Shown: in pieces, positions 15,921 through 25,036 of the stretch
How the letters are laid out: the number at the start of each line of letters is the position of its first letter
Position numbering within the stretch: position 1 is the first letter of the stretch
From: Burkholderiaceae bacterium
Lineage (GTDB): Bacteria > Pseudomonadota > Gammaproteobacteria > Burkholderiales > Burkholderiaceae_C
Assembly: GCA_019745555.1 (NCBI GenBank)
Contig: JAIESX010000012.1
Coordinates: 1 to 64,000, forward strand
Length of the DNA: 64,000 nt
Reading direction: 5' to 3'
Notes under the pieces: generated by a model
What the model was told of the DNA's origin: nothing
Database searches by the model: none
Seen by the model: the letters and a program-made list of their open reading frames with translations, nothing else
Position numbers and translations under genes: made by a program

Positions 15921-18341
15921 ATGTCACGATTCCAAGTCCGCAAAGTCGCCGTGCTCGGCGCCGGCGTGATGGGCGCGCAGATTGCCGCCCACCTGGTCAA
16001 CGTCAAGGTGCCGGTCGTGCTGTTCGACCTGCCGGCCAAGGAAGGCCCGAAGAACGGCATCGTCACCAAGGCGATCGACAACCTCAAGAAGCTCAAGCCC
16101 TCGCCGCTGGGCGTGGCTGACGACGCCGGGCTGATCCAGGCCGCCAACTACGAAGAGAACCTCGCGCTGCTGGGCGAGTGCGACCTCATCATCGAGGCCA
16201 TCGCCGAGCGCATGGACTGGAAGCTCGATCTCTACAAGAAGATCGCGCCCCATGTCGCCTCGCACGCCATCGTTGCCTCCAACACCTCGGGCCTGTCCAT
16301 CACCAAGCTGTCCGAGGCGCTGCCGCAGGAAATCAAGCCGCGCTTCTGCGGCATCCACTTCTTCAACCCACCGCGCTACATGTACCTGGTGGAGCTGATC
16401 GCCACGCCGACCACGCAGCCGGCGATCCTCGATCAGCTCGAAACCTTCGTCACCAGCGGTCTGGGCAAGGGTGTGGTGCGCGCCAAGGACACGCCCAACT
16501 TCATCGCCAACCGCGTCGGCATCGCCGGCATGCTGGCCACGATGAAGGAGGTCGAGAACTTCGGTCTGAGCTACGACGTGGTCGACGACCTCACCGGCAA
16601 AAAGCTCGGCCGCGCGAGCTCGGGCACCTTCCGCACTGCCGACGTGGTGGGTCTGGATACCATGGCCCACGTCATCAAGACCCTGCAGGACAACCTGGAC
16701 GAGAAGAGCGACCCCTTCTACGCCAGCTTCGGCACGCCGGCCGTCCTCAAGACCCTGATCGAGATGGGCAACCTGGGCCAGAAGAGCAAGGCTGGTTTCT
16801 ACAAGAAGGTCGGCCGCGACATCCTGCGCTTCGACCTCGAGGCCAAGGACTACGTGCCCGGTGGCCAGAAGTCCGATGCGGTCTACGAGCGCATGCTCAA
16901 GAAGCCGGCCGGTGAACGCCTGAAACTGCTGCGCAACGCCGAAGGCGCGCAAGGCCGCTTCCTCTGGGCCATCCTGCGCAACAGCTTCCACTACGCGGCC
17001 GTGCACCTGGCCACCATTGCCGATACCGCGGCCGACGTGGACCTGGCCATGCGCTGGGGCTTCGGCATGAAGCAGGGCCCCTTCGAGCTCTGGCAGGAAG
17101 CTGGCTGGCTGGAAGTGGCGAAGATGATCCAGGAGGACATCGATGCCGGCAAGGCGCTCTCCAAGGCGCCGCTGCCCAAGTGGGTGTTCGAGGGCCCCGT
17201 GGCCCGGGCCGGCGGCGTGCACACGCCCGAAGGCTCCTTCAACCCGACGACCGGCAAGTTCCAGCCGCGCAGCAATCTGCCGGTCTATGGCATCCAGTAC
17301 TTCCGTGAAAGCCTGCGTGGCGACGGCTCGGCCAACTACAAGACAGCTGGCAAGACCCTGCACGAGGACGAGGCCATTCGCATCTGGACGCTGGACGAGA
17401 ACCGCGAGGCCGTCACGGGCAGCGTGCTGATCGCCAGCATCAAGAGCAAGATGCACGCGATCGGCCCCGGCGTGGTCGAGGGCCTGGTGCGTGCGGTCGA
17501 GCTGGCCGAGGCCGATTACCAGGGCCTGGTGATCTGGTCCGGTGACGAGCCCTTCAGCGTCGGTGCCGACCTGCAGGCCACCCTGCCGGCCTTCATGGTC
17601 GCAGGCGTGGGCGCCATCGAAGGGGCCGAGCACGAGATGCAGCAGATGATGTTGCGCCTGCGCTATGCCGGCGTGCCCGTGGTGGCTGCCGTGCGCGGCA
17701 TGGCCCTGGGCGGCGGCTGCGAGCTGGCCGTCCACGCCGCACGCCGCGTGGTGGCGATGGAAAGCTATATCGGCCTGGTCGAGGTTGGCGTGGGCCTGGT
17801 GCCCGGCGCCGGCGGCCTGACCTATATCGCGCGCCGCGCCGCCGAGAACATGGCCACCTCCACCGGCAAGGACATCCTGCCCTTCCTGACCGAAGGCTTC
17901 ACCGCCGCGGCCATGGCCAAGGTGGGCACCAGCGCGCTGGAATCGCGCAAGCTCGGCTACCTGCTGGACAGCGACATCATCGTCCCCAACAAGGACGAGC
18001 TGCTTTACGTGGCGCTCAACGAGGCCCGTGCCATGTACCAGGGCGGCTGGCGCGCCCCGCTGCGCCGTCCCTTCCCGGTGGCGGGCCGCAACGGCTTGGC
18101 CACCATCAAGGCGCAGCTGGTGAATATGCGCGACGGCGGCTTCATCAGTGCGCACGACTTCCACATCGCCACCCTGATCGCCGAGGTGGTCTGCGGTGGT
18201 GACGTCGACGCCGGCTCCCTGGTGACCGAGGAATACCTGATGGCCCTGGAGCGCAAGGCCTTCTGCTCGCTCATCGTCAACCCCAAGACGCAGGAACGGA
18301 TCATGGGCATGCTCAACACCGGCAAACCCGTTCGCAACTGA
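15921..18341 (+). CDS. 3-hydroxyacyl-CoA dehydrogenase / enoyl-CoA hydratase fusion
   Basis: An 806-residue bifunctional beta-oxidation enzyme covering hydration and NAD-dependent oxidation. The order is dehydrogenase first, with the NAD site KVAVLGAGVMGAQIAAHLVN at residues 7-26 and FCGIHFFNPPRYM, and the crotonase domain at the C-terminus (RGMALGGGCELA, VGLVPGAGGL). This FadN-like order is the reverse of E. coli FadB. AAGGAAATAAACC precedes the ATG. The thiolase that completes the cycle is 23 bases downstream. Confidence 0.93.
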   Translation: MSRFQVRKVAVLGAGVMGAQIAAHLVNVKVPVVLFDLPAKEGPKNGIVTKAIDNLKKLKPSPLGVADDAGLIQAANYEENLALLGECDLIIEAIAERMDWKLDLYKKIAPHVASHAIVASNTSGLSITKLSEALPQEIKPRFCGIHFFNPPRYMYLVELIATPTTQPAILDQLETFVTSGLGKGVVRAKDTPNFIANRVGIAGMLATMKEVENFGLSYDVVDDLTGKKLGRASSGTFRTADVVGLDTMAHVIKTLQDNLDEKSDPFYASFGTPAVLKTLIEMGNLGQKSKAGFYKKVGRDILRFDLEAKDYVPGGQKSDAVYERMLKKPAGERLKLLRNAEGAQGRFLWAILRNSFHYAAVHLATIADTAADVDLAMRWGFGMKQGPFELWQEAGWLEVAKMIQEDIDAGKALSKAPLPKWVFEGPVARAGGVHTPEGSFNPTTGKFQPRSNLPVYGIQYFRESLRGDGSANYKTAGKTLHEDEAIRIWTLDENREAVTGSVLIASIKSKMHAIGPGVVEGLVRAVELAEADYQGLVIWSGDEPFSVGADLQATLPAFMVAGVGAIEGAEHEMQQMMLRLRYAGVPVVAAVRGMALGGGCELAVHAARRVVAMESYIGLVEVGVGLVPGAGGLTYIARRAAENMATSTGKDILPFLTEGFTAAAMAKVGTSALESRKLGYLLDSDIIVPNKDELLYVALNEARAMYQGGWRAPLRRPFPVAGRNGLATIKAQLVNMRDGGFISAHDFHIATLIAEVVCGGDVDAGSLVTEEYLMALERKAFCSLIVNPKTQERIMGMLNTGKPVRN

Positions 18342-18364
18342 TCGGCCGCAGCAAAGGAATCATC

Positions 18365-19558
18365 ATGAAACAAGTTCAAGACGCCTACATCGTTGCCGCC
18401 ACGCGCACGCCCATCGGCCGCTCGGGCCGCGGCTTCTTCCGTAACACCCGCCCCGACGACCTGCTGGTGGCCGCCATCAAGAGCGCCATGACCCAGGTGC
18501 CCACGCTGGACCCCAAGGCGATCGAAGACGCCATCATCGGCTGCTCCTTCCCCGAGGCCGAGCAGGGCATGAACATGGCGCGTATCGCCGTGGGCCTGGC
18601 CTTCAACCATCCCGTGGGTGGCGTCACCGTCAACCGCTTCTGCGCCTCGGGCGTGACCGCCATCCAGATGGCGGCCGACCGCATCCGCGTGGGGGAAGCC
18701 GATGTGCTGATCGCCGGCGGCGCCGAGTCCATGAGCCTGGTGCCCATGGGCGGCGTCAAGCCCTCCTTCAATCCCGAGGTCTTCATGCGCGACGAGAACG
18801 TCGGCATCGCCTACGGTATGGGCCTGACGGCCGAGAAGGTAGCCCAGCAGTGGAAGGTCACGCGCGAGATGCAGGACGCGTTCGCGCTGGAATCGCACAT
18901 GCGCGCCGTCAAGGCGCAGAAGGCCGGCGAGTTCACGGACGAGATCACGCCCATCGAGGTCACGGAGCGCATGCCCGATCTGGCCAGCGGCGAGGTCCTC
19001 ACGAAGAAGCGCACCGTCAACCTGGACGAAGGCGCGCGCCCCGACACCACGCTCGAGGCCCTGGCCAAGCTCAAACCCGTGTTCGCAGCTCGCGGCAGCG
19101 TGACCGCCGGCAACAGCTCGCAGACCAGTGATGGCGCGGGCGCGCTGATCCTGGCCAGCGAGAAGGCGGTCAAGCAGTTCGGTCTCAAGCCGCTGGCGCG
19201 TTTCGTCAGCTTCGCCGCCCGCGGCGTGCCGCCCGAGATCATGGGCATCGGCCCGATCGAGGCCATTCCGGCTGCGCTGCGTTACGCCGGCCTCAAGCAC
19301 GAGGACATCGGCTGGTTCGAGCTCAACGAAGCCTTCGCGGCCCAGTCGCTGGCCGTGATCAACAGCCTGGGCCTGGATCCGGCCAAGGTCAACCCCATGG
19401 GCGGCGCCATCGCCCTGGGCCACCCGCTGGGTGCCACCGGCGCCATCCGCGCAGCCACGGTCGTGCATGCCCTGCATCGCCACAACCTGAAGTACGGCAT
19501 GGTGACCATGTGCGTTGGGACGGGTCAGGGCGCTGCCGGCATTTTCGAGCGCGTTTAA
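18365..19558 (+). CDS. fadA: acetyl-CoA acyltransferase (3-ketoacyl-CoA thiolase)
   Basis: Last beta-oxidation step: cleavage of 3-ketoacyl-CoA to acetyl-CoA and a shortened acyl-CoA. The 397-residue length is standard. The acyl-binding Cys is in NRFCASGVTAIQMAADR, the His in GHPLGATGAIRAA, and the second Cys in MCVGTGQGAAGIFERV, closer to FadA than to biosynthetic acetyl-CoA acetyltransferases. It follows its partner dehydrogenase/hydratase directly, and the two probably form a complex. The symbol is used by family similarity. Confidence 0.92.
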   Translation: MKQVQDAYIVAATRTPIGRSGRGFFRNTRPDDLLVAAIKSAMTQVPTLDPKAIEDAIIGCSFPEAEQGMNMARIAVGLAFNHPVGGVTVNRFCASGVTAIQMAADRIRVGEADVLIAGGAESMSLVPMGGVKPSFNPEVFMRDENVGIAYGMGLTAEKVAQQWKVTREMQDAFALESHMRAVKAQKAGEFTDEITPIEVTERMPDLASGEVLTKKRTVNLDEGARPDTTLEALAKLKPVFAARGSVTAGNSSQTSDGAGALILASEKAVKQFGLKPLARFVSFAARGVPPEIMGIGPIEAIPAALRYAGLKHEDIGWFELNEAFAAQSLAVINSLGLDPAKVNPMGGAIALGHPLGATGAIRAATVVHALHRHNLKYGMVTMCVGTGQGAAGIFERV

Positions 19559-19566
19559 TGCTGAAG

Positions 19567-19593
19567 GGCGGGCGCCGAGTGCGTCCGCCCGCC
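19567..19593 (+). other. hairpin after the thiolase gene
   Basis: GGCGGGCG pairs with CGCCCGCC (8 bp, 11-base loop) nine bases after the thiolase stop. No T-run follows. It may weaken or process the transcript rather than end it, since same-strand genes continue. Confidence 0.4.
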
Positions 19594-19636
19594 ACGACCC
19601 GGCATCAAGATCGGGCGTGCACACGAGGGGAACACC

Positions 19637-20581
19637 ATGGAAGCAGAGCGTCGGGATCTCACAGCACAAGACGGTGGCGTGATCACATTGCGCGTCTACG
19701 AGCCGGTCGCGATGGCACGCGCCAATGTGGTCATTGGCGGCGCCATGGGTGTGCCCCAGGCCTATTACGGGCCCTACGCCCGCTGGCTCACGCAGCACGG
19801 CTACCGCGTCTGGACCTTCGACTACCGCGGCCATGGGGATTCGCTGGCCCATGTGCCCCGGCGGTCCCTGCGCGGTTTCCAGGCCGACCTGTTTGACTGG
19901 GCGCGCGACTACGAAACGGTGGTTCTCACGGCGCGGCGCGAGCGACCGTCGCTGCCGCTCTACCTGCTGGGTCACAGTCTGGGGGCGCAGCTGCCGGGCC
20001 TGTTCCACCAGCCGGATCAGGTCGATGGCCTGTTCAGCATCGCGGCCGGCAGTGGCTACTGGCGCGAGAACGCGCCCCAGCTCAAGCGCAAGGTGTTGTT
20101 CTTCTGGCACGTGATGGTGCCCCTGGCCACGCGGGTCTGCGGCTACTTCCCGGGCAAGCGCCTGGGCATGGTGGGCAACCTGCCGGCCGGCGTGATCCAC
20201 CAGTGGCGGCGCTGGTGCATGCACCCGCGCTACAGCGTGGGCGCCGAGGGAGCCGAGGTGGCGCAGCGTTATGCTCGGGCGCGTTTCCCGGTGCAAGCCT
20301 GGTCCTTCAGCGACGACGAGCTCATGACGCTGCGCGGCACGCGCAGCCTGCTGGGCCTGTACAGCGCCGCGCCGCAGCGCGTGCAGGTCATCCATCCGGT
20401 CGAGGTGCCTTCGCGGCGCATCGGTCATTTCGGTTTCTTCCGCGAGGCCATGGCGCCCACGCTGTGGCCGCGTAGCCTCCAGGTACTGCAGTCGCTCGGC
20501 GCCATCGCATCCGTCCCCCACGCGACGGATGAGGACGAGCGCACCATGGATACTCGGCCCCATGAGCTCACACCCCTTTGA
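19637..20581 (+). CDS. alpha/beta hydrolase
   Basis: A 314-residue protein with the alpha/beta hydrolase fold. The nucleophile elbow is LLGHSLGAQLPG, and an early DYRGHGDS loop is typical. No signal peptide is seen, so it should be cytoplasmic. GAGGGGAACACC precedes the ATG. Its 3' end overlaps the next gene by 20 bases, so the two are coupled. The position in a fatty-acid oxidation operon suggests an esterase or lipase-like activity that releases fatty acids, but this is inference only. Confidence 0.83.
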   Translation: MEAERRDLTAQDGGVITLRVYEPVAMARANVVIGGAMGVPQAYYGPYARWLTQHGYRVWTFDYRGHGDSLAHVPRRSLRGFQADLFDWARDYETVVLTARRERPSLPLYLLGHSLGAQLPGLFHQPDQVDGLFSIAAGSGYWRENAPQLKRKVLFFWHVMVPLATRVCGYFPGKRLGMVGNLPAGVIHQWRRWCMHPRYSVGAEGAEVAQRYARARFPVQAWSFSDDELMTLRGTRSLLGLYSAAPQRVQVIHPVEVPSRRIGHFGFFREAMAPTLWPRSLQVLQSLGAIASVPHATDEDERTMDTRPHELTPL

Positions 20582-21386
20582 CGCGGCCCTGAAGCTGCAG
20601 GCGATGGCGCCGGGCCGCTACGCCGGGCAGACCAGTGAGGCCTACTGGAACATGGTTGGCCCCTTCGGCGGCTGCACGGCGGCCACGGTGCTTGCGGCCA
20701 TCCTGCAGCATCCGCAGCGGCTGGGCGCGCCGCTGTCCGTCACGGTCAACTTCGCCGCGGCGCTGGCCCAGGGACCGTTCGAGGTGCAGCTGCATGCGGC
20801 ACGTACCAACCGGTCCACCCAGCACTGGACGGCGGCCATCGTCCAGAACGATGCCCAGGGCCAGCCCCAGGTGGTGACCACGGCCACGGCCGTGACCGCG
20901 GCGCGCCGCGAGACCTGGAGCCTGAGCGACCAGCCCATGCCGCGCGTACCCGTGCCCGCCGAGATGCCCGCCATGCGTTACGAAAAGGCCATGGCCTGGC
21001 TGGACCATTACGAGCTGCGTCCGGTCAGTGGCATGATCCCGCAGACCTGGGACGGCAGCCAGCGCGACGACAGCGTGACGCGTCTCTGGATGCGTGATGT
21101 CCCGCCGCGGCCGCTGGACTACTGTTCCTTGCTGGCGCTGTCCGATATCTTCTATCCGCGCGTCTGGCTCAAGCGCGCCACGCGGGTGCCAGCGGGCACG
21201 GTGTCCCTCACCACCTATTTCCATGCCGGCGATGCCGAACTGCGCGCCACCGGCAGCGGCTACCTGCTAGGCCAGGCGCGCGGCCAGGAATTCCGCAACG
21301 GCTTCTTCGACCAGTCGGCCCAGCTCTGGAACGAGGCCGGCACCCTGCTGTGCACCTCGCACCAGCTCGTCTATTACAAGGAATGA
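20562..21386 (+). CDS. double hot-dog acyl-CoA thioesterase-like protein
   Basis: A 274-residue protein resembling the TesB/thioesterase superfamily with two tandem hot-dog folds. YWNMVGPFGGCTAATVLAAI is the N-terminal helix region, and WMRDVPPRPLDYCSLLALSD lies in the second fold. The ATG at 20562 inside the end of the hydrolase gene gives MSSHPFDAALKLQ; the longer start is less likely. Such enzymes hydrolyse acyl-CoA to free acid and CoA. In this operon it may relieve CoA shortage or remove dead-end acyl-CoAs. Confidence 0.75.
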   Translation: MSSHPFDAALKLQAMAPGRYAGQTSEAYWNMVGPFGGCTAATVLAAILQHPQRLGAPLSVTVNFAAALAQGPFEVQLHAARTNRSTQHWTAAIVQNDAQGQPQVVTTATAVTAARRETWSLSDQPMPRVPVPAEMPAMRYEKAMAWLDHYELRPVSGMIPQTWDGSQRDDSVTRLWMRDVPPRPLDYCSLLALSDIFYPRVWLKRATRVPAGTVSLTTYFHAGDAELRATGSGYLLGQARGQEFRNGFFDQSAQLWNEAGTLLCTSHQLVYYKE

Positions 21387-21391
21387 ACACC

Positions 21392-22156
21392 ATGAGCGAC
21401 ATCCTCGTCCACACCGAAGACGGTGTCTGCACCCTGAGCTTCAACCGCCTGGAGCGCAAAAACTCGATCACGGCAGCCATGTACGCGACCCTGGCCGATG
21501 CGGTCAATGCCGCGGCGGCCGACCCCGCCGTGCGGGTGCTGGTCTTCCAGGGCCATGAGACGGTTTTCTCGGCCGGCAACGACATCGGCGACTTTCTCAA
21601 CGCGCCGCCCGCGGACCCGGAGGCGCCGGTCTGGCGCTTCATGCGCGCGCTCGCCGGCTTCCCCAAGCCGGCCCTGGCCTCGGTCTGCGGCCCGGCCGTG
21701 GGTATCGGCACCACGCTGCTCTTCCACTGCGACCTGGTCTATGCCGGGGACAACGCCGCCTTCTCCATGCCCTTCGTGAACCTGGGGCTGTGCCCGGAGT
21801 TCGCCTCCAGCCTGCTGGTGCCGCAGATGTTCGGCTACCACCGCGCGGCCGAGGCCCTGCTGCTGGGCGAGCCCTTCATGGCCGAGGCGGCGCTCGAGGC
21901 CGGCCTGGTCAACCGCGTGCTCCCGCCCACCGAGGCCAATGCCTATGCGCAGGCGCAGGCGCGCAAGCTCGCGGCCAAGCCCCTGTCCTCCCTGGTCGAG
22001 ACCAAGCGCCTGATGAAGAAGGCGGGCGCGGCGCAGGTGATGGCGCAGATGGGCGAGGAGGGCGCGAGCTTCGGCCGCATGCTGCGCGAACCTGCGGCGC
22101 GTGAGGCCTTCGGTGCCTTCATGGAGAAGAGGAAGCCCGACTTCTCCAAGGTCTGA
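21392..22156 (+). CDS. enoyl-CoA hydratase/isomerase family protein
   Basis: A 254-residue crotonase-fold enzyme. The oxyanion-hole region reads FSAGNDIGDF and the second signature is CGPAVGIGTTLLFHCDL; the usual catalytic Glu pair of true hydratases is not obvious, so isomerase or another crotonase activity is possible. Two start codons compete: ATG 21383 abuts the AAGGA motif, while ATG 21392 has it at nine bases, so 21392 is chosen. The stop overlaps the next ATG (TGATG). Confidence 0.85.
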   Translation: MSDILVHTEDGVCTLSFNRLERKNSITAAMYATLADAVNAAAADPAVRVLVFQGHETVFSAGNDIGDFLNAPPADPEAPVWRFMRALAGFPKPALASVCGPAVGIGTTLLFHCDLVYAGDNAAFSMPFVNLGLCPEFASSLLVPQMFGYHRAAEALLLGEPFMAEAALEAGLVNRVLPPTEANAYAQAQARKLAAKPLSSLVETKRLMKKAGAAQVMAQMGEEGASFGRMLREPAAREAFGAFMEKRKPDFSKV

Positions 22157-22641
22157 TGAAAAACACTGCGCCTTTCCCGGCGACCGGCTTCGAGCCCGAG
22201 TTCATCGTGGCGCTCAAGGACATCTTCGAGGACAAGATCGCCTTCAACCGCGTGCTGGGGCTGGAGATCACCCAGATCGCGCCCGAGCGCGTGACAGCCC
22301 GCATCGCCATGAAGCCCGAACTCATCGGGCACTATGGCCACCAGCGCATCCACGGTGGCGTGATCAGCGCGGGGCTGGACGCCATGGGTGGCCTGGCGGT
22401 GATGGCGGCCATTGGCGCGCGTCACATGGACGAGGCGCCGCTGCAGCGCCTGCAGCGTTTTGCCAAGCTCGGCACCATCGACCTGCGCGTGGACTATCTG
22501 CGTCCGGGCATCGGGGCATCGTTCGAGCTGCGCGCCGAGGTGCTGCGCCTGGGCTCACGGGTGGCTTCGACGCGCATGGAATTCCTGGACAGCCAGGGCA
22601 AGCTGCTCTCCAGCGCCGCCGCGGCCTACATCGTGTCCTGA
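22156..22641 (+). CDS. PaaI-like hot-dog thioesterase
   Basis: A 161-residue single hot-dog domain. RIHGGVISAGLDAMGGLAV is the HGG...D signature of PaaI-type acyl-CoA thioesterases, and VDYLRPG is the matching central strand motif. It overlaps the crotonase gene by one base, so it is the last gene of the oxidation operon, and it ends seven bases from the convergent YciA gene. It probably hydrolyses medium-chain or aromatic acyl-CoA in the cytoplasm. Confidence 0.85.
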   Translation: MKNTAPFPATGFEPEFIVALKDIFEDKIAFNRVLGLEITQIAPERVTARIAMKPELIGHYGHQRIHGGVISAGLDAMGGLAVMAAIGARHMDEAPLQRLQRFAKLGTIDLRVDYLRPGIGASFELRAEVLRLGSRVASTRMEFLDSQGKLLSSAAAAYIVS

Positions 22642-22648
22642 GCTCGAC

Positions 22649-23065
22649 CTAGGCGGGTCGGTGCGGCAGCGGGCGGGGCTTGCCCTGGTCGTCGATGGCC
22701 ACATAGGTCAGCGTGGCCTCCGTCACCTTGACGAACTGCCCCTGGGACTGGAAGCGCTCGGCATAGACCTCCACCTTCACCGTGATCGAGGTCTTGCCGA
22801 TGCGCGTGAGCTTGGAATAGAAAGACAGGATGTCACCCACGCGCACCGGCTGTTTGAAGATGAACTCGTTCACCGCCACCGTGGCGATGCGCCCGCCGGC
22901 ATAACGGGCCGGGATGACCGAGCCGGCCAGGTCGACCTGGGCCATGACCCAGCCGCCGAAGATGTCGCCATTGGCGTTGCTGTCGGCCGGCATGGGAATG
23001 ACCTTGAGCACCAGCTCTTCGTCAGACGGGGGAATGGCAGGGCCGGGGGCGGGTGTGACGGACAT
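22649..23065 (-). CDS. yciA: acyl-CoA thioesterase, YciA family
   Basis: Hydrolyses short- and medium-chain acyl-CoAs. The hot-dog signature NANGDIFGGWVMAQVDLAGS is clear, followed by the conserved FIFKQPVRVGDILSFYSKL. With the start at MSVTPAP the length is 138 residues, normal for YciA; the ORF-track start adds seven residues. It runs against the oxidation operon and is divergent from the ABC exporter gene with 42 bases between. Confidence 0.9.
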   Translation of the reverse strand: MSVTPAPGPAIPPSDEELVLKVIPMPADSNANGDIFGGWVMAQVDLAGSVIPARYAGGRIATVAVNEFIFKQPVRVGDILSFYSKLTRIGKTSITVKVEVYAERFQSQGQFVKVTEATLTYVAIDDQGKPRPLPHRPA

Positions 23066-23107
23066 GGGGGACAATCGCAAAAACAAACTCAGCAGATTGT
23101 CTCACTC

Positions 23108-24934
23108 ATGCGCGGCCGTGGCGAACGCCTTTCCCTTGCCGGCACCGTGGCATCCACCGAGGCGCAGGCCCAGCCGCAGCCGCGCTCGGACTGGGCCACG
23201 CTGCGCCGGCTCTTCCCCTACCTCTGGCACTACAAATGGCGTGTGATCGCGGCGCTGGCCTTCATGGTCGGCGCCAAGCTGGCCAACGTGGGCGTGCCCG
23301 TGCTGCTCAAGGAGCTCGTGGACCGCATGGACACGCGACCGGCCGACGCGCTCTGGCTGGTGCCTGCGGCCCTGCTGCTGGCCTATGGCGCGCTGCGTTT
23401 CCTGACTTCGCTCTTCACCGAGCTGCGCGAGCTGGTCTTCGCCAAGGCCACCGAAGGGGCGGCGCGCACCATCTCGCTGCAGGTCTTCGGGCACCTGCAT
23501 GCCCTGAGCCTGCGGTTCCATCTGGAGCGCCAGACCGGCGGGATGACGCGCGACATCGAACGCGGCACCCGTGCGGTGCACTCGCTGATCTCGTATTCGC
23601 TCTACAGCATCGTGCCCACGCTGATCGAGTTCGCCCTCGTGCTGGGGCTGCTGGCGTTCAGGTTCGACCTGATGTTCGTCTGGATCACGCTGGCCGCGCT
23701 GGTGAGCTACATCATCTTCACCGTGACGGTGACCGAGTGGCGCACGCGCTTTCGTCGCCGCATGAACGAACTCGATTCCACGGCGCACAGCCGTGCCGTC
23801 GATTCGCTGCTGAATTACGAGACGGTCAAGTACTTCAACAACGAGGAGTTCGAGGCGCGACGCTACGACGAAAACCTCGAGAAGTACCGGCGCGCAGCCA
23901 TCAAGAGTCAGGCCTCGCTGAGCCTGCTCAACACCGGCCAGCAGCTCATCATCGCCACGGGTCTCGTCGCCATGCTCTGGCGCGCCACGCTGGGCGTGAC
24001 CGAGGGGCGCATGACCCTGGGCGACCTGGTCATGGTCAATGCGCTGATGATCCAGCTCTACATCCCGCTGGGTTTCCTGGGGGTGCTCTACCGCGAGATC
24101 AAGCAGAGCCTGACCGACATCGACAAGATGTTCACCCTGCTCGAGCGCGAGCGCGAGGTGGCCGATGCGCCGGGTGCACCGGACCTGCCGCTGCCGCCGG
24201 GCGCCGCGGCTGTGCGCTTCGAACATGTGAGCTTCGCCTACGACCCGGCGCGGCCCATCCTGCACGACGTGAGTTTCGAGATCCCGGCTGGCAAGACCGT
24301 GGCGGTGGTCGGTCCCTCTGGGGCCGGCAAATCCACGCTGGCGCGCCTGCTCTACCGCTTCTACGACGTCACGGGCGGGCGCATCGAGATCGCGGGCCAG
24401 GATATCCGTCACGTCACACAGGCCAGCGTCAGGCGGGCCATCGGTATCGTGCCGCAGGACACGGTACTGTTCAACGACACGGTGGAATACAACATCGCCT
24501 ATGGCCGCCCGGGCGCCAGCCGCGCCGAGGTGGAGGCGGCTGCGCGTGCGGCCCACATCCATGACTTCATCGCCGGCACGCCCGCAGGCTACGACACCAT
24601 GGTGGGCGAGCGCGGGCTCAAGCTCTCGGGCGGCGAGAAGCAGCGCGTGGCGATTGCGCGCACCCTGCTCAAGAATCCGCCCATCCTGATCTTCGACGAG
24701 GCCACCTCGGCGCTGGACTCGGCCAACGAGCGCGCCATCCAGGCCGAGCTGCGCAGCGTGGCGCAAGGCAAGACCGCGCTGGTGATCGCCCACCGCCTGT
24801 CCACCGTGGTCGATGCCCACGAGATCCTGGTCATGGAAGGCGGGCGGATTGTCGAGCGTGGTCCGCATGCTGCTTTGCTGCGCCGGGACGGCACTTATGC
24901 ACGTATGTGGGCACTGCAGCAGAGCGCGGAATAG
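23108..24934 (+). CDS. ATM1/HMT1-type ABC exporter
   Basis: A 608-residue half-transporter: six transmembrane helices (about residues 45-330) and an ATPase domain. It has Walker A GPSGAGKST, signature LSGGEKQRVAIARTLL, Walker B ILIFDEATSALD and the switch His in VIAHRLSTV. NYETVKYFNNEEFE in the membrane domain marks the ATM1 subgroup, which exports glutathione-linked sulfur or metal compounds. It would act as a homodimer. The ATG at 23108 is chosen because the longer frame runs across the antisense YciA gene. Confidence 0.9.
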   Translation: MRGRGERLSLAGTVASTEAQAQPQPRSDWATLRRLFPYLWHYKWRVIAALAFMVGAKLANVGVPVLLKELVDRMDTRPADALWLVPAALLLAYGALRFLTSLFTELRELVFAKATEGAARTISLQVFGHLHALSLRFHLERQTGGMTRDIERGTRAVHSLISYSLYSIVPTLIEFALVLGLLAFRFDLMFVWITLAALVSYIIFTVTVTEWRTRFRRRMNELDSTAHSRAVDSLLNYETVKYFNNEEFEARRYDENLEKYRRAAIKSQASLSLLNTGQQLIIATGLVAMLWRATLGVTEGRMTLGDLVMVNALMIQLYIPLGFLGVLYREIKQSLTDIDKMFTLLEREREVADAPGAPDLPLPPGAAAVRFEHVSFAYDPARPILHDVSFEIPAGKTVAVVGPSGAGKSTLARLLYRFYDVTGGRIEIAGQDIRHVTQASVRRAIGIVPQDTVLFNDTVEYNIAYGRPGASRAEVEAAARAAHIHDFIAGTPAGYDTMVGERGLKLSGGEKQRVAIARTLLKNPPILIFDEATSALDSANERAIQAELRSVAQGKTALVIAHRLSTVVDAHEILVMEGGRIVERGPHAALLRRDGTYARMWALQQSAE

Positions 24935-25036
24935 ACACGCCCGGTGTTTTGCGGCATCCTCGGGCAGCAAGCCTGCGCAGGCCGTTCCCGGGATGCCCCG
25001 GGTGCCTGGGGCGCAAGGTGGGAAAGACAAACAGGA

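Noticed and set aside
18005-20563. 852-residue minus-strand ORF
   Set aside because: Antisense shadow of the fad genes and the hydrolase, with no recognisable motif and no ribosome site.
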